This document shows, piece by piece, positions 40,691 through 52,379 of a DNA stretch of 64,000 nt. The translations under genes and the position numbers were made by a program. Below the pieces are notes generated by a model. The model ran no database searches and was not told the DNA's origin. It was given only the letters and a program-made list of their open reading frames with translations. The stretch is from Opisthocomus hoazin (taxonomy: Eukaryota > Chordata > Aves > Opisthocomiformes > Opisthocomidae): the NCBI RefSeq assembly GCF_030867145.1, contig NC_134429.1, positions 21,251,115-21,315,114 of the forward strand, given 5' to 3'. Each line of letters starts with the position of its first letter. Within the stretch, counting starts at the first letter, position 1.

Positions 40691-43600
40691 CCCCGTTTAG
40701 CAACACAGGACTGGGTTAGCTTTTCTTTCCCCGTGAGGAACGGTGCAAAGCGTTTCACCCTAGGACGGCACCTCTCCTTTGCAAGGCAGAGGAGACCTCA
40801 GCTTTAGTTTCACGTCTCCGGGTCGTTAAAGTCTCCCAGCCGACAGCCACTGCGCGAAGGAGAGCCACCTTGCTTCACCTTGCAGCAGCTAGATGTAAAA
40901 CCTGGGGAAACCATGGCAATGCTGAAGTCAGTGTCACCTTTCTAGCGATGCCAAGGATTTCTCAGCGGAGTTAACAAAGGCAGGTTACCTCGCGAGCTGT
41001 TAAAAGCACAGCTTCCAGTCTCCCGCAAGTGCTATTCCTCAGGCATTTGCTTTTGACCTCAGCTTGTGCCCCTGGGCTCTGCAGCCCCTGCCTGCCCTGC
41101 CCGCTCCAAACAGAGGAGCGGGGGCTCAGCGTGCTGGAGATGAAGCCAGCCAAGAGCTGACTGTGCCTCCATCAAAACAGAAGGTACCTGAGCACGAAGC
41201 GTGGGGTGAGCAGGTGGATTCTTGATTCTTCTGCTGAAGGCAATTAGGCTGCTCAGATACTCATCTGTCCTCAGGGTCCTGCTTCAGAGCCAGGGCTTTG
41301 CAGCCTGGCCCGGAGGCGGGGGGGATGCAAGCAAGGAAACCAGTTAGAGAAATGAAGATGATTGATCTGAGCTCATAGCCAGTTAGAGAAAGGAAGGTGA
41401 TTGATCTGAGCTCATAACCAGTTAGAGAAAGGAAAGTGATTGATCTGAGCTCATTCCCGCCGTGCTGGAATAGAGGCAGAGCCGGAGGAGCCCTGTCTAC
41501 ACGGCAGTGCTGCTGCATTCAGGTTACTGGTACCTGAAGGTACCTTGCGCGAGGAGCTTGTCCCCATCCCGTCCCACCTAGAGGCCAGCTGAGAACCGTG
41601 ACATCCCACCCTGCCCTAAGCTCATCCGGGGACCCATAAATTTCATAAGCAACCACTTGAAAGAAAAATTATGAAAGCTTCTTGGGGCTGTTGCTAAACA
41701 TCAAGAAGAGCAACCACCAAGCTTCCTGCTTAGCTCCAAGATGAAAATGCTTCCCACCCCTGTCCCCACGCCATCCCCGGTCCCGTCCTCAGCCAAACAG
41801 CTGTCAGGCCTTGTGGGTGGCTTATGAGGGACCTGCAAGGCAATAACAACGAGCACCTGAGCCCGGGCAAACTCTGCGTCTGCTGGGGCTTCTGCGTGGT
41901 CTGTGGCTGTGTGCAGGGCAGGGAGGAGGTAGGCATTGTTCCCTCTTTCATTAATCTCTGAGGCTTTAGCTTAATTATGCTACTGGGCTGCGAAGTCAGG
42001 GCTTCATGCTTTCCAATTTTTCCTTTTGTCTTGCATACACATATGAGACAGATTTTTCTTCCACAAGGGATATTTATAGGACATATGTTAGAGCTTGAAG
42101 AAGCTGATTAGCAATGTTTAGATTGGAAAAAGAAGAAATTGCCTGAGAGCAGCCTGGGCACACAAGCACCATACAGGGCGCTAGCTTCTGGGGAGCGACT
42201 CCCCTGCCTTCTTTGCTGGTTCTCAGTGCTGGACAAACACTGCTGGGGGGCACAGAGCCCGCCGTGCGAGGCAGGCTCTGCGGCAGCGAGGGCAGGGTGC
42301 TCTGCCTCCTCTCCTTGGGGAGGACTCTGGGGACAGCAGTGGCTAAAGAGCATGCCTCCCTGCAAAAGTGAGCTGCTGCTGGAAAGCGGGGTGACCTCCC
42401 CGGGCAGGCAGCCCACACTGCAGGGAGGCTCCGGGGGGCTGCGGGGGCTTGCGGTGGCTCTTTCAGGCTTGGAGAACGGGCAGGAGGCAGATGTGTCCCG
42501 TGAAATATTTTCCAGCTTTTCCACGTCTTCTCAGCCCTCCCCCCCAGCTCCCCAGCCTCTGGACTCTTTCCTGCCAGGGGTCTGGGGAGCTGGAGCTGTG
42601 CCTTGTTGTGCAGTCCCGTCAGGACCATTAGAGGAGTTTGAGACCTTGGGTGATGCTTTCTGAAGTGAACACAAGTCAGAGTCCCCTGAGAGCTGCTCAG
42701 AGTGTAAAACCTGCAAGCTGCTTTCCAGAATCCTACTCCCTGTCAGCGCTGGTCTGAAAAGCCCAAGTACGATGTTACAAGGAGGTAGAAATTGCATTAT
42801 ACTCCTCTCTTCTTCACAGGCTCTAAGTAACACTTCTGCCTTTTCCATATGAAAGGAAAATGGGTAATGACAACCTATTTCTATTGAGGAGACAATTTTC
42901 ACTCCTCCTTGGCAAGTGTAGCCGGGGCAGCGTCTTTCTTTCCGCTCAGAGGCAAATTAACAGATTTTGCCTGAAGGAGATGATGGGTGCAGCGCAGTGC
43001 AGCTGGCGACGCTCAGCCGCCGCAGCTAGCAGCACCCTTGGGTGCCCACACCTGTTAGAGCTCACGGTGGGTGGGTGGGCGATGACACAGGTGCTGTTAT
43101 GGAAAACCTGGGAAGTGTCACGGGGAAAACCCCTCTTTCCTTCCAGAACACGGGTCCGTGTGAGCATCTGCAACCCGCAGCGCAGCAGGCAGTTCCAGGC
43201 AGTGTTGGCAGCTCTGCACCAGCGTCAGGAACTTTACTCTCTCGGAGAGATGACTCTGAGAAGAACAAGTTAGACAAATGACTTCGCTAATGACTTCCTT
43301 CCCTCCTACTTAAATGGTGGGATAATTCACAGTTCCTGCTCCCGCAGCGGGCTGCTCCATCGCCCGCTGCCCACCCCGCGCTAGGCAGCCCCGGCAGCAC
43401 TGCGCTGCTGAGGGAATGAGCCAGACAAAGGGGGCCAAGATTGCCGATTGGCATCAATCTGCCTTCTAAAACGCCACTAAAAATGGTGCTCCGGCTGTTT
43501 TCAGCAGGCACAGCAGCGAGTGCCTCGCGTGTCGCCTGGCCCAGGCAGGCAGGCAGCGGGCAGGGCTCTCGGCAGGGCAGCGAGGACGCAGCTCGGATGC

Positions 43601-45200
43601 CCAGACTCTGGCCAGGTATCTCCCTCCCAGCGAGGTTTACGCTCCAAGCATCTCCAACCATCCCTGACCCCAAAGAATGGGTTATATGTAATATATAAAA
43701 GCTTTGTGTGCACACTTGCTTTGGTACCGTCAAAAGCCTCAGCTCTCCTTTGATATCTCTTTTTTTCTTGTTCAAAAATATTCTGGGAGCTTCTGGCTGG
43801 TGAGGTTTCAACACAGAGCAGAGGCCAGAAGCTCCACAGGGGGTTTGGGGCCAGAGGAATGCTGAAGGCAGGGGCACGGGGCCTTTCAGTACTGGGGTTC
43901 ATTTGCTGATCTCTATAGAGGTATAACGGAGGTTTATCACCAAATAAACGTGGGAAGAGTTTCCCGCTGACTTCCAGCCCCTTCCTCACGCTCGGCCTGT
44001 GCTGCCGGGCCCCAGAGCTGCCCGGACACGGTGCTGACCCCAGCCCGGGGGGATCCCCCCGTGCGCAATCCCCACACCGGCTCCGTGCGTTTGGCACCAA
44101 TGGGGACGTAGTATTCTTTTAAGTGGGGATGAGTTACGAGGATTTGTTTCAGATACGAGATAGCTCTCATTAATGTTTGCTCGTTTGGGTTTATTTAAGC
44201 CTTAATTGATTGTCTCCTACTTAGCTGCGTTCCAGTATCTCTCAGGCTCCAGCACAGACTCTTAGGAGGCTGACAACTGCACGCGCTTCCCTTCTTGCTA
44301 AAGATCTTTCATGTTAGTTAGCTGGGTTTGATGGATGATAAAGTCCCCGGGCTTGCCGTGCAGCTGAGCTTTCTCTTTCAAGTCGCTACACACGCAGCCT
44401 CCAGAAAGGCTGCGCCCAGGTGAGTGGTGGGCTTTGATACCTGTTTTTCTGAAGCTCTGGTAATTTGCAACTATGAACATAATTCGTAAAAATCATGGGT
44501 TTGCATGTAACGAACATCCCTGGGTCTCGTGGCTCGCTCCCTCCAGGCTGCGGAGGGATGAGAAGTTTGACTGGGCAGAGCTGTGGTCCAGTTTGCAACT
44601 GGCCTCGCTACCGGGAGATGGAGAGGGGGCTGTCATCGACCTTCCAGCGTCGCCGAGTGCACGCTGCCCAGCCGGCACGCCGGGATTCCGTCGGTGGCTC
44701 TGAGGGAACCATGCCCAAACACCAGCGGGTCGGAAGCGTGCTCAGGAGAAAACAAAAATCCGCCCGGCCGTTATCTAGGACACTGCTGTAGCCCTGCTGC
44801 TGCTTGGGCTTGGGCAGGAGCCGTCCCCCAGCAGCTGCAGCCTCCCAGGACAAGCTGTTCTTCAGGCCAGCCCCGGAGATTTCAGCCTTCCCGAAACGGG
44901 TTCCTTCCGACCCGGAATCCAGCTCCCAACAGCGCGGGGACTCGGACGCTGAACCACAGCACTTCTAGTGGCAGCTGGAGCGGGTCCACCGGGAGCACGC
45001 GGAGGGCGCGGGGACTTGCGAGGCGTCGCGGGGACAACGCTGACCTTTCGTCCGGCTGCCTTGCCGCCAGCCGGCTCCGGCTGCTGCTCGAATACGTGTC
45101 TGTGGAGGCAGAAAAGAAACCCCGTGACTCAGAAAGGCAGCGGAGGGAGACTCCTTTCTGCTTAAGCCTTGCTTCTGGTGCGGTTGTTGGGAACAAAGCG
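40690..45200. other. Noncoding stretch, no gene recognised
   Basis: Mixed composition; contains the 39-bp triplicate at 41340. AT-richer parts at 41940-42140, 43660-43800 and 44090-44330 (with TCATTAATGTTTGC and CCTTAATTGATTG). Overlapping open frames of up to about 200 codons on both strands around 42-44 kb match nothing I recognise. Confidence 0.5.
41340..41455. repeat. 39-bp tandem repeat, 3 copies
   Basis: Copies start at 41340, 41379 and 41418. Each starts CCAGTTAGAGAAA and ends with TGATCTGAGCTCAT, which contains the perfect palindrome TGAGCTCA. Copies differ at only a few bases, so the expansion is recent. The period is a multiple of three, so an open minus-strand frame repeats ELRSITFLSLTGY; this is a by-product, not evidence of a gene. 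Confidence 0.95.
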
Positions 45201-45828
45201 AGCGGCGGCGGTTGAAGTGCCGCTTCTTGGCGGCCCTGTGCGGAGCTGCGGGGGTCTCTTCCCCGCGGGGACCGCCCAGGCAGTTCTGGCTCTGCAAACC
45301 ACGGTCCCGCTTCTCCCTCGTAGCCAGGAGCAGCTTTGAAGAATCTGTCCCCAAATTCACACAAAAAACTTCTTTGATTGCAGCGGCTGAACTGAAGCCA
45401 CCCACGGCAGCTTCTCTTTCCGAGAGAGACGCTTCTCTCTCCACACACGAGCTGTGGGAATCGTTCAGCTTCTCACGGGCAGCACCCCCTGGAAAGAGAG
45501 CAAACATCTCGGGCTCTGCTGAAACCCCTCCTGCAGCACCCAGAGCCTTTCCCACCGCGGCCGCTCGCCCTCCTTGTGCTCCGCTGTCCGTAAACGAGCG
45601 CAGAGGGCGAAGAGGCACGGACTTGCTGGCGGCGGCGGTCGCTGCGCGGCTCGGCGATGCGGGAGCCGGGGACGGAGGAGGCTGCTCGGGAGCTCGCCAC
45701 GGAAGCTCAGCGCCGCGCTCGCCGCCTGCTCCGCAGAGCCGGGGCGCGGGGTGGAAACCCCGCGGTTTCTCTGGACGGGAGCGGGATCCCGGCGGGCAGC
45801 GCGGCCCGGACTCTCCGCGCACGGATTA

Positions 45829-45884
45829 GGAAAAAAAAAAAAAAAACAAAAAAAAAAAACCCAACAAAAAAAACCCAAAACCCC
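45829..45884. repeat. A-rich tract inside CpG island
   Basis: Two long A-runs (16 and 12) separated by one C, then CCCAACAAAAAAAACCC and AAAACCCC. Poly(dA:dT) tracts exclude nucleosomes in many genomes, so it could keep the promoter open (inference). It could also be the poly(A) remnant of an inserted retrocopy, but no retrocopy body is recognisable next to it. Confidence 0.85.
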
Positions 45885-46249
45885 GCATCCCCTTTCCCGC
45901 TGCTCTGTAGGACATTTCCTCCGCCGCGGGGCCGCGCCGTGCGGGAAGCACCGGCTCCTCGAGGGACAGGGAAGCGGCGCGGAGGTCCCGCACCGCGGGC
46001 CGGCCCCGGGGCGAGAGCGAGCGCCCGCACGCCCGGGGCCGCGGAGCAGGAGCCGCGGGGGGCTCCGGCGGGGGCACGGTGCGGCCCCTTCCCGGCGGGA
46101 CCCTGCCCGGGGGCCCCGGCCCAGCCCCGGCTGCCGGCGTCGGGTCCGCCCCCGCGGCCGCGGCGCGGAGGGGCCGCGCTCCGCCCCCGCCTCCTCCCCG
46201 CGCAACTTCCCCGAGCCGCGGGGGCGCGCACAGGCGCGGGCGCGCCGAG

Positions 46250-46421
46250 CCCAGCCGAGCCGCACCGCACCGCGCCCGCAGGGCCCCCGGCCGCCTCCCC
46301 CCCCCCCCCCTCCCGCACCCCGCCGCGCATGGGGCGCGCAGCCTCCGCGGGCGCAGCCGAGGCGCCGGCCGCCCGTCCCCGGGCACGCCCGCCCCGCCGC
46401 TGAGGATGGAGAGCTGAGGCG
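46250..46421 (+). other. Putative untranslated first exon (donor at 46421/46422)
   Basis: Candidate exon inside the CpG island; the start is a guess, as the transcription start cannot be seen. It would end at GAGGCG followed by the donor GTGAGC at 46422. It contains only two short upstream ORFs: an ATG at 46329 with a stop at 46401-46403 (24 codons) and an ATG at 46406 with a stop after three codons. No known protein start is recognised, so if it is an exon it is probably 5' UTR. An alternative donor, CAG followed by GTAGGG, lies after 46496 and would extend the exon over an ATG at 46468 (MWMRRLPGS...), which I do not recognise. Confidence 0.3.
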
Positions 46422-46433
46422 GTGAGCCCCGGC

Positions 46434-46457
46434 GGGGCCGGGCCGGGCCGGGCCGGG
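46434..46457. repeat. (GGGCC)n microsatellite
   Basis: Four to five units of GGGCC directly after the first candidate donor site. GC-rich and likely to form stable structures in DNA or RNA. Next to it, 46509-46535 has a duplicated CGCGGAGCCCCG unit. Confidence 0.85.
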
Positions 46458-47117
46458 AGACGCGACGATGTGGATGCGACGGCTCCCGGGAAGCAGGTAG
46501 GGCCGGGGCGCGGAGCCCCGCGGAGCCCCGCGGAGGGAGTGCGGGCAGCGCTTCCCGCCTCCGCCCGCCCGCCCGCGCTCGGGGAGCGGCCGGCGGAGTT
46601 AAACAATGAACTTAACGCGGGGGGGCGGGGGGAGCGGGGCCGGTGCCCGGCGGGGCAGCGGGGGTCCCCCCGCGTGGGGGGGGGGGGGGGAGTGCGGGGG
46701 GAGATGGATCGGGAATTGCGAAGCCGGGGGGGACGGAGGCGAAGTGTTACGTAACGCGTTGCCGTTACCGCGGCGGAGGGGCCCGAGTCTGGGCGCTCCC
46801 GCGGTGCCGTGTGCGGGGAGCGGCGGGGGGCAGGCGGGCGCCCGGCCCCGCAACGCCCCGCAGCCCTGCCCGGTCTCTGCCTTGCGAGCCTGTCTCGGTG
46901 GGATGCGTTTGGAGCGGCAGCGTGCGAGGCAAGTGGGAGGGTAAGGGAGGAGGCTGTGCTGCTGCGGGGGTCGCGGACCGCTCCTCTCCCCCCGCGCCGG
47001 GTTTTTGTAATGAAAAAGTCCTGGTTTGGAGCGGGAGGGGGGCTGGTGCGGGGCAGGGGGTCACACCCTGCCGCCCACCCAGGCCTCGCCGCTGCCCAGC
47101 GGGACGGTGCGTCGGGT

Positions 47118-47446
47118 GCCCGGCCGCGTCCCGCCGGCAGCGTGTGGGGGGGTCTGGCCGCGTCCCCCCGGCTGCGTGGGGGGGGGGGGGGGTCTGGCCG
47201 CGTCCCCCCGGCTGCGTGGGGGGGGGTCTCGCCGCGTCCCCCCGGCAGCGTGTGGGGGGGTCTCGCCGCGTCCCCCCGGCAGCGTGTGGGGGGGTCTCGC
47301 CGCGTACCTCCGGCAGCGCCGGGGGGTCTTGCCGCGTCCCCCTGGCAGTGTGGGGGATCTCACCATGTCCCCCCGGCTGCGTGGGGGGTCTCGGTGCTCC
47401 AGCGAGGGGTTCCAGGGTGAGGGGTCCCAGGATGAGGGGTCCCGCA
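47118..47446. repeat. About 32-bp G-rich minisatellite at the island's downstream edge
   Basis: At least eight degenerate units of the form GTGTGGGGGGGTCTCGCCGC followed by GTCCCCCCGGCAGC, of uneven length because the G-run varies from about 6 to 15. The last part (47404-47446) shifts to shorter units like GAGGGGTCCCAGGAT. The regular G-runs could form G-quadruplexes. The open frames of up to about 370 codons across it are repeat artefacts (GSVWGGLAASPRQRVGG-like peptides). Confidence 0.9.
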
Positions 47447-48559
47447 GCTCGCACCGGGCCTGTGGCCACCCCCCAGGGAGCAGGACTGGGCGTCCTGGCG
47501 AGTTGCGGGGCGATGGGTGGACGCAGCCCCGCATCAGCTGAACCCCGCACAGCTCTCGGGGAGCCCGTCAGCTCCCGTGGATGCGGCTTTGGGGGCGTGG
47601 GAGGCGGGCAGGGGTCCCCGAAGGCGGCGGGCGGGGAGCCGGTGATGCCAGAGGCCTTTGCCCCCCACCCTTGGCAGTCGCTGGGGGCTTTGTCCCCCTG
47701 CCTGAACCTGGGACGGAGCCCTGGGGCTGAGGCTTGAGCTGAGGTTTTGTCTGTGCCGGAGCTGGCGGAGGCCCTCGGCTTTTGCTTCTCACACTCGCCT
47801 GTGCCGTGCGGCAAATTCCGGAGGCACATGGCCAGCGAACTCCCGACGGGCCCGGCCGATGCGCCCGGGCGGCCCGGGAACGCGAGCACCTTCGCGCTGC
47901 CACGGGAGACGTCCGTCCGCCCGTCCGTCCTTCCGCCTGCCGAGCACGCGCTGCGGCGTGGTGGGAAGGACGGAGTCTCCGGGGAGTCTGCGGTGATGTG
48001 GTGACCTTAGGGATGGCTCCCAGGGACGGCGCCCGCGGTGTTTCTGAGGGTGCCTGGCGTTTGGGTCTGCTCCGTGGCAGCTCGGAGCCCGGCGGAGCTG
48101 GAGGGCTGTTTCCCGAGGCTGGAGCCAGCAGAAGACTGAGCTGGGAAACAGAGGACGCCCTCTGCTTTTTTATTTTTGTGAAGAGTTTAGCAGTGAGAAC
48201 AGGAGCCTTCCGGTCGCTTCCCTCCTCGGTTCGCCGTGCGAATTGCTTTGCTGTGTGTCCTGGATCCTCAGCGCCAGGCTGTCCTCTGCACCACCTCATC
48301 AGCTTCCAGTCCCTCCGTGTTTTATTTTTAATAAGAGATAACTTTACTGCTAACCTTGCCTGCTGCTCTCGCTCCTCTCTAACTCTAATTGCTTCTGGCT
48401 TTATTTCTGACATTTCCCATGTCATTTCCCCTCATTTTCTTGAAGACTGCTAGAAAAATAGCTCCAAGAGAAGCAGCAGACCTTTCCAGCGCCCGTTTCA
48501 GCCCCGGCAGTCTCTGCCTGGAGCCACTGCCTGGTGCAGGGAGACGGAACCTCACTGCT

Positions 48560-48920
48560 CCGCTCACGCCGGACCTCGCCGGCCAGCCCTGCTCCTAAGC
48601 TGGGAGGGGCAAGACCCCCAAGCCCGCGTCGCTCGGGATTGTCCTGCCCTGTCCTTCGTGGAGGGGAGCTCGCGGCTCCCCCGGCTGCGCAGCGTCACCC
48701 CTCGCAGCCCCCGCGCCGTCCCGGGGATGCTCCGGCTGCGCCCGGCCCTTCGCGGGCTCCGCGGTTTGGGGGGACGGCGGCCGCCCGGCCGCCTCCCCGA
48801 CGGGCACCGACGTCCGCGCCTGCGTCACTGCCCGCGCTGCAGCGAGCCGTCTGCCTGGCGGCGGCCGGGGGCTTCCCCTCCCTCGCGGCGGACGCGAGGT
48901 GCTAAACCAGCCGCCGCGGT
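48560..48920. promoter_or_regulatory. CpG-dense patch
   Basis: About 360 bp with dense CpG, including GACGTCCGCGCCTGCGTCAC with a CRE-half-like TGCGTCA. No exon recognised. Confidence 0.35.
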
Positions 48921-48939
48921 TCTTACAGCGTTTAGCTCC

Positions 48940-49350
48940 GGAGTGATTTGCGGTACGAGTACAAATACCATTTGCGATTTCTTCTCGTTGCATCAAACAA
49001 CTCGTTAAGAGCATACATCCCCGCACACTGGCACTGAGGAAACTTTATGGGCCTTGTAGTCACTGCCAAAGCAAACGCTTTCTGTGGATTTCACTCATCA
49101 GGTTCACGCTGTCAAATGTAGATTCAGCCGCTCGTCAAAGATGCAAGCCTTGCAGTCTGGCAAGTAATGAGAGCAGCGAGCAGTGGGAGTTAATGGCCTC
49201 CGCTGAGGAGCCCTTACTCATCCCGCATCCACGCAGGGGCTGAGCTGGCTGCTCCTGGGTGAATTGATTGCCACGGAAATTCATCTCGTGTCACCAGCTA
49301 TGATACTTAACAGCCACAATAATGCTTGAATAAACTGCACTTTTATGCCG
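48940..49350. promoter_or_regulatory. Candidate conserved noncoding element
   Basis: AT-leaning, non-repetitive, between two CpG patches. Contains ACAAATACCATTTGCG, CTGTGGATTTC (RUNX-type), CGTCAAAGATG, ACACTTAACAGCC-like and CACAATAATGC words. No coding signal. Confidence 0.35.
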
Positions 49351-49620
49351 CGGTCCGTACCTCCTCGCCGGCAGCGATTCGAGCGGCGCTGGTCTTCAGC
49401 AGCCTCTTCCCCGTAGCGTGAATAATTGTTGTAATAACGCCGGAGCCGTCGCCGCCGCGGCGTCTCGGGCAGGGTGACGGCTGGGGGCTGCCGTGGGGGC
49501 TGGGGGCTGCCCCGCGTCGCCTGCCGGGGCGCGGGACGCGCGAGCTGCCCGGCGTCGGAGCACTGCGGCTCGGCTTCGCTTTACGTAACGGTCGCCTGCC
49601 GAAAGGGAGGGATGGCCGAT
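49350..49620. promoter_or_regulatory. CpG-dense patch
   Basis: Short CpG-rich region with a duplicated GGCTGGGGGCTGCC near 49480-49513. Next to an AT-rich candidate element on its left. No exon recognised. Confidence 0.3.
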
Positions 49621-50279
49621 TCTCCTGCCGAGCCCAGCCTGCAACTGGGGCCAGCACCAGGTGGAGAGCAGCTCTCCGCGTGGCCCGAAAGCCTGGTTTC
49701 TACCTTTCCTCACCCAAACCTGGCCCGCGAGGGCTCCCAGCGCAGCGTATTTACGTTTGTGGCTGTGTGTGCGTATGCAGGGCGGCGGTGAGCCGGAGAG
49801 CGGCTTCGCGCGACGGCTCCGTGGGGTGTGAATAATCCATATGGCTTCCAACAGGTCTGAGGTTCATTATGGAAATGTATGCATGCCCAAGCCTTTAAAT
49901 ATAGCTAATAGGAGAAGGACCGGGAGGAAGGATTACGGGAATCAATATGCTGAGCCGGAGGAGCGGGAGCTGCTCTGCTCCGTGTCCGTTCTTCGTGACG
50001 AGGGGCCGGTGGTGACGAGGGGAGTTACAGCAGCTCAGGCCCAACGGAGTTTGGGTTTGAGACCAAAACTCTTCCAGCGGGGTAGCTCCTGGAAGCCAGG
50101 GGTGTTGGGTGGGATCAGCGGGGAGGATCTTTCTCCCCCTCGTTTTAAAGGAAAGGGGTTTTCCCTGCCTCCCCACGCTGGAGGGTAGCGCTGGGAGGGG
50201 GATCCCGGCCAAGCCCGGCGGTCGCCGTGGGTTTTTGGGGGGACGCTCCTGAAGCTGCCGCTGGGGCCCTGCTTCACCT

Positions 50280-50610
50280 TGGGTACACGGTTTTCATCAG
50301 ATTGAATTTTTTCACTGGAATAACATAAAACTCTGGACCTGAACTGCCTCCTTAAAAATGGAATTCGAGTTGGTATGAATATTTCCTGTGGCTCTTACTG
50401 GGACCCGCACCTACAGACTTTGATAGCTTACATAATTTTCTGTGATGGAGATATATTTCATCTAATTTCACTTTGAAATGCATTGATTAAATCAGAACTG
50501 CTGGGAGATTTAAACTGAGTCTCTGTGGCCTGAACTTAACCGTGGGAGGTTTACCTGCCTTCATCCTTCAACGTTAATTTGGTTTTATGAAGATTCCCCG
50601 TGAAATGAGG
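50280..50610. promoter_or_regulatory. AT-rich candidate conserved noncoding element
   Basis: About 330 bp with ATCTAATTTCAC, CTTTGAA (TCF/LEF-type, 50471-50477), GCATTGATTAAATC and GGAATAACATAAAAC. Sharp borders against GC-rich flanks and no repeat. Confidence 0.4.
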
Positions 50611-52379
50611 TTTTGTCTGCCACTGGATTGCTGCTGCTTGCTGGGTTTATCGGCTCCTTTCCCTGGCCCCGGCGGCTCAGCGAGCAGGAGCTGTGCTAAA
50701 GCCCCTTTCAGCGCGGCGCTGGGTGCCTTTGCGTGGGGGGACGCGGCGGGGACGCCGCGGGGACCGATGGGCGTCACTCCCCGGTGCCGCTCGCGCGGGG
50801 TGCGCAGGCGGGAGGCGAAGCACCGGGCGATGCCGGGCGCGATGCTCGCGGGGCGAGGGGGAGACCCGCGGCGCTGGCCCCGAGCGCGGGAGGATGCGTC
50901 CTCTCGGCAGTGCCGAGTGATTCAGCCTTGCTGGTACCAAGCAACAGCGATAAAAGGGAGAGAAATCCGGCTCGGCTGGAGGTGGATGAGCAGTTGCATG
51001 GAAATGAGCAGGGACAGGGTCAGCCAGCGCCGAGCGCGCCGGGGCAGGAGGCCGAAGCAGCGCCGGGGCTCAGCCGGGGTCCTTCCCGGCAGAGCAGCGG
51101 GTCGCACATCCCCGGCGAGGCCTTTGAGCCTGGCTCTGGTTTTCTGTCCGCGACCACTGACCGCCTTGGGGCCAGCGGCCCGCGGAAGTTTGGTGGCAGA
51201 GACTTCCCCAGCTCTGCGCCAGCTCCTGCGCCCTCCAGCTTCGTTGGCAGCCCTGGGGAAATTCCATGGACTTAAAAAAAAGATAAAAGAAAAGAGAGAG
51301 AAAAAAATGAATCTCATCATTCATAAAGTGTTCATTTTCAACTCTGCTCTGCAAAATGTCTCAATGTGACTTGGAAATGATGTGTGGGCAGGAGGTATTC
51401 TTTAACATGCGATGGTTTGGGTTGAAATTTCTGCTGAAGGTCTCTCCCGGCAGCTCTGCTTCCCTGGCAGCGTTGTTGCATCCCCGGCAGCGCTGTGTCC
51501 GTTCTGCGGGCGCCTGCCGATACGTCCCAGCGGGCGATGCAGCCCGTGTGCTGCTCATCCCGCTCGCCCCATCCCGCTGGTGCTGTGGGACCCGAAGCCC
51601 TTCCCTAGCGCTGCGTCTCGTGGGAAGCCCTGGCTGGAGCGAGCAGCGGGAGCAGCTCCCCGGCTCCTGGTGACGAAGAGGACTGGCAGCGCGCGGGGCC
51701 AGCACCTCGGTTGCGGATCTGCTGGGAGCCCCGGGGTGAAGCCGTCCGTGGGACGAGGCTTGGCCCTGGCAGAGCGGGGAGGTGGGAGCGGCGAAGCCTT
51801 CTTCTGCCTGGCTGGGGTGCGAGCGCTGCAAACCCCCTTGGCTTCCAAACGGAGGCCGAGTAAAAGCTGCTCGAGGAGCAACGCGTGATCTGGGAGCAGT
51901 GACGTGCTTCCCGCGAGAGAAATACAAGTCTGGACCCTTGAGGTGGAAAAACTGGAGCTTGCTGGGGTGTGCGTGTCCTCAGGCGAGAGGAGCGAGGGGC
52001 TGGGGATGTGCTGGCGTGGGGGGTGACCCTGTGCCTGGGGACACCGGCAGAGCAGCACACACGGTGCAAGGGACGGCACCGTTCCGTGCGGGGATGCGGT
52101 TTTGTGGAGTTTAGCGGTGACCTGGCAGGGATCGGACCGTGAGGGGCTTTGGCTGTGCCTCCCTTTCCGCAGCATCCCGGGGCGTTCCGGCGAATCTCCA
52201 CGTGGTACCGGCCGTGGCTGGTGGCCCTGTGAGTGGGACACGTGGCTGCGTGACGCTGGCTTGGGAGCTGCGCAAAGCTCGTCGGCGTGGGAGCGCGGAG
52301 GGCTCGGCGCTCAGCAGGCAGCGCTCGAGGCTCCGTTAAGAGCGAACGGAGCTAATTGATGTTGCCACTTGACTGCGTG

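Larger units (their letters stand above)
45200..47600. promoter_or_regulatory. Major CpG island, likely promoter of an unidentified gene
   Basis: The longest and densest CpG region in the window, with its core at about 45590-46920. No TATA box is visible. It has an E2F-type TTTCCCGC at 45893-45900, GC boxes (GGGGCGGGG near 46622), and an AP-1/NRF2-type TGACTCAG just upstream at 45125-45132. It also holds unusual homopolymers: A16 and A12 near 45831-45859, C14 at 46297-46310, G15 at 46676-46690 and about G15 at 47178-47192. These features fit a broad TATA-less promoter. Direction is most likely plus because good donor sites follow on that strand, but a minus-strand or bidirectional promoter is possible. 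Confidence 0.7.

Noticed and set aside
45574..46606. Frames of 280-300 codons on both strands in the CpG island
   Set aside because: Extreme Arg/Ala/Pro/Gly composition on both strands, interrupted by the A-tract giving poly-Lys/Phe; typical CpG-island artefact.
46643..47889. Plus and minus frames of about 364-374 codons over the CpG island edge
   Set aside because: They cover a G-rich minisatellite and variable G-runs, are open on both strands, and match no protein family.
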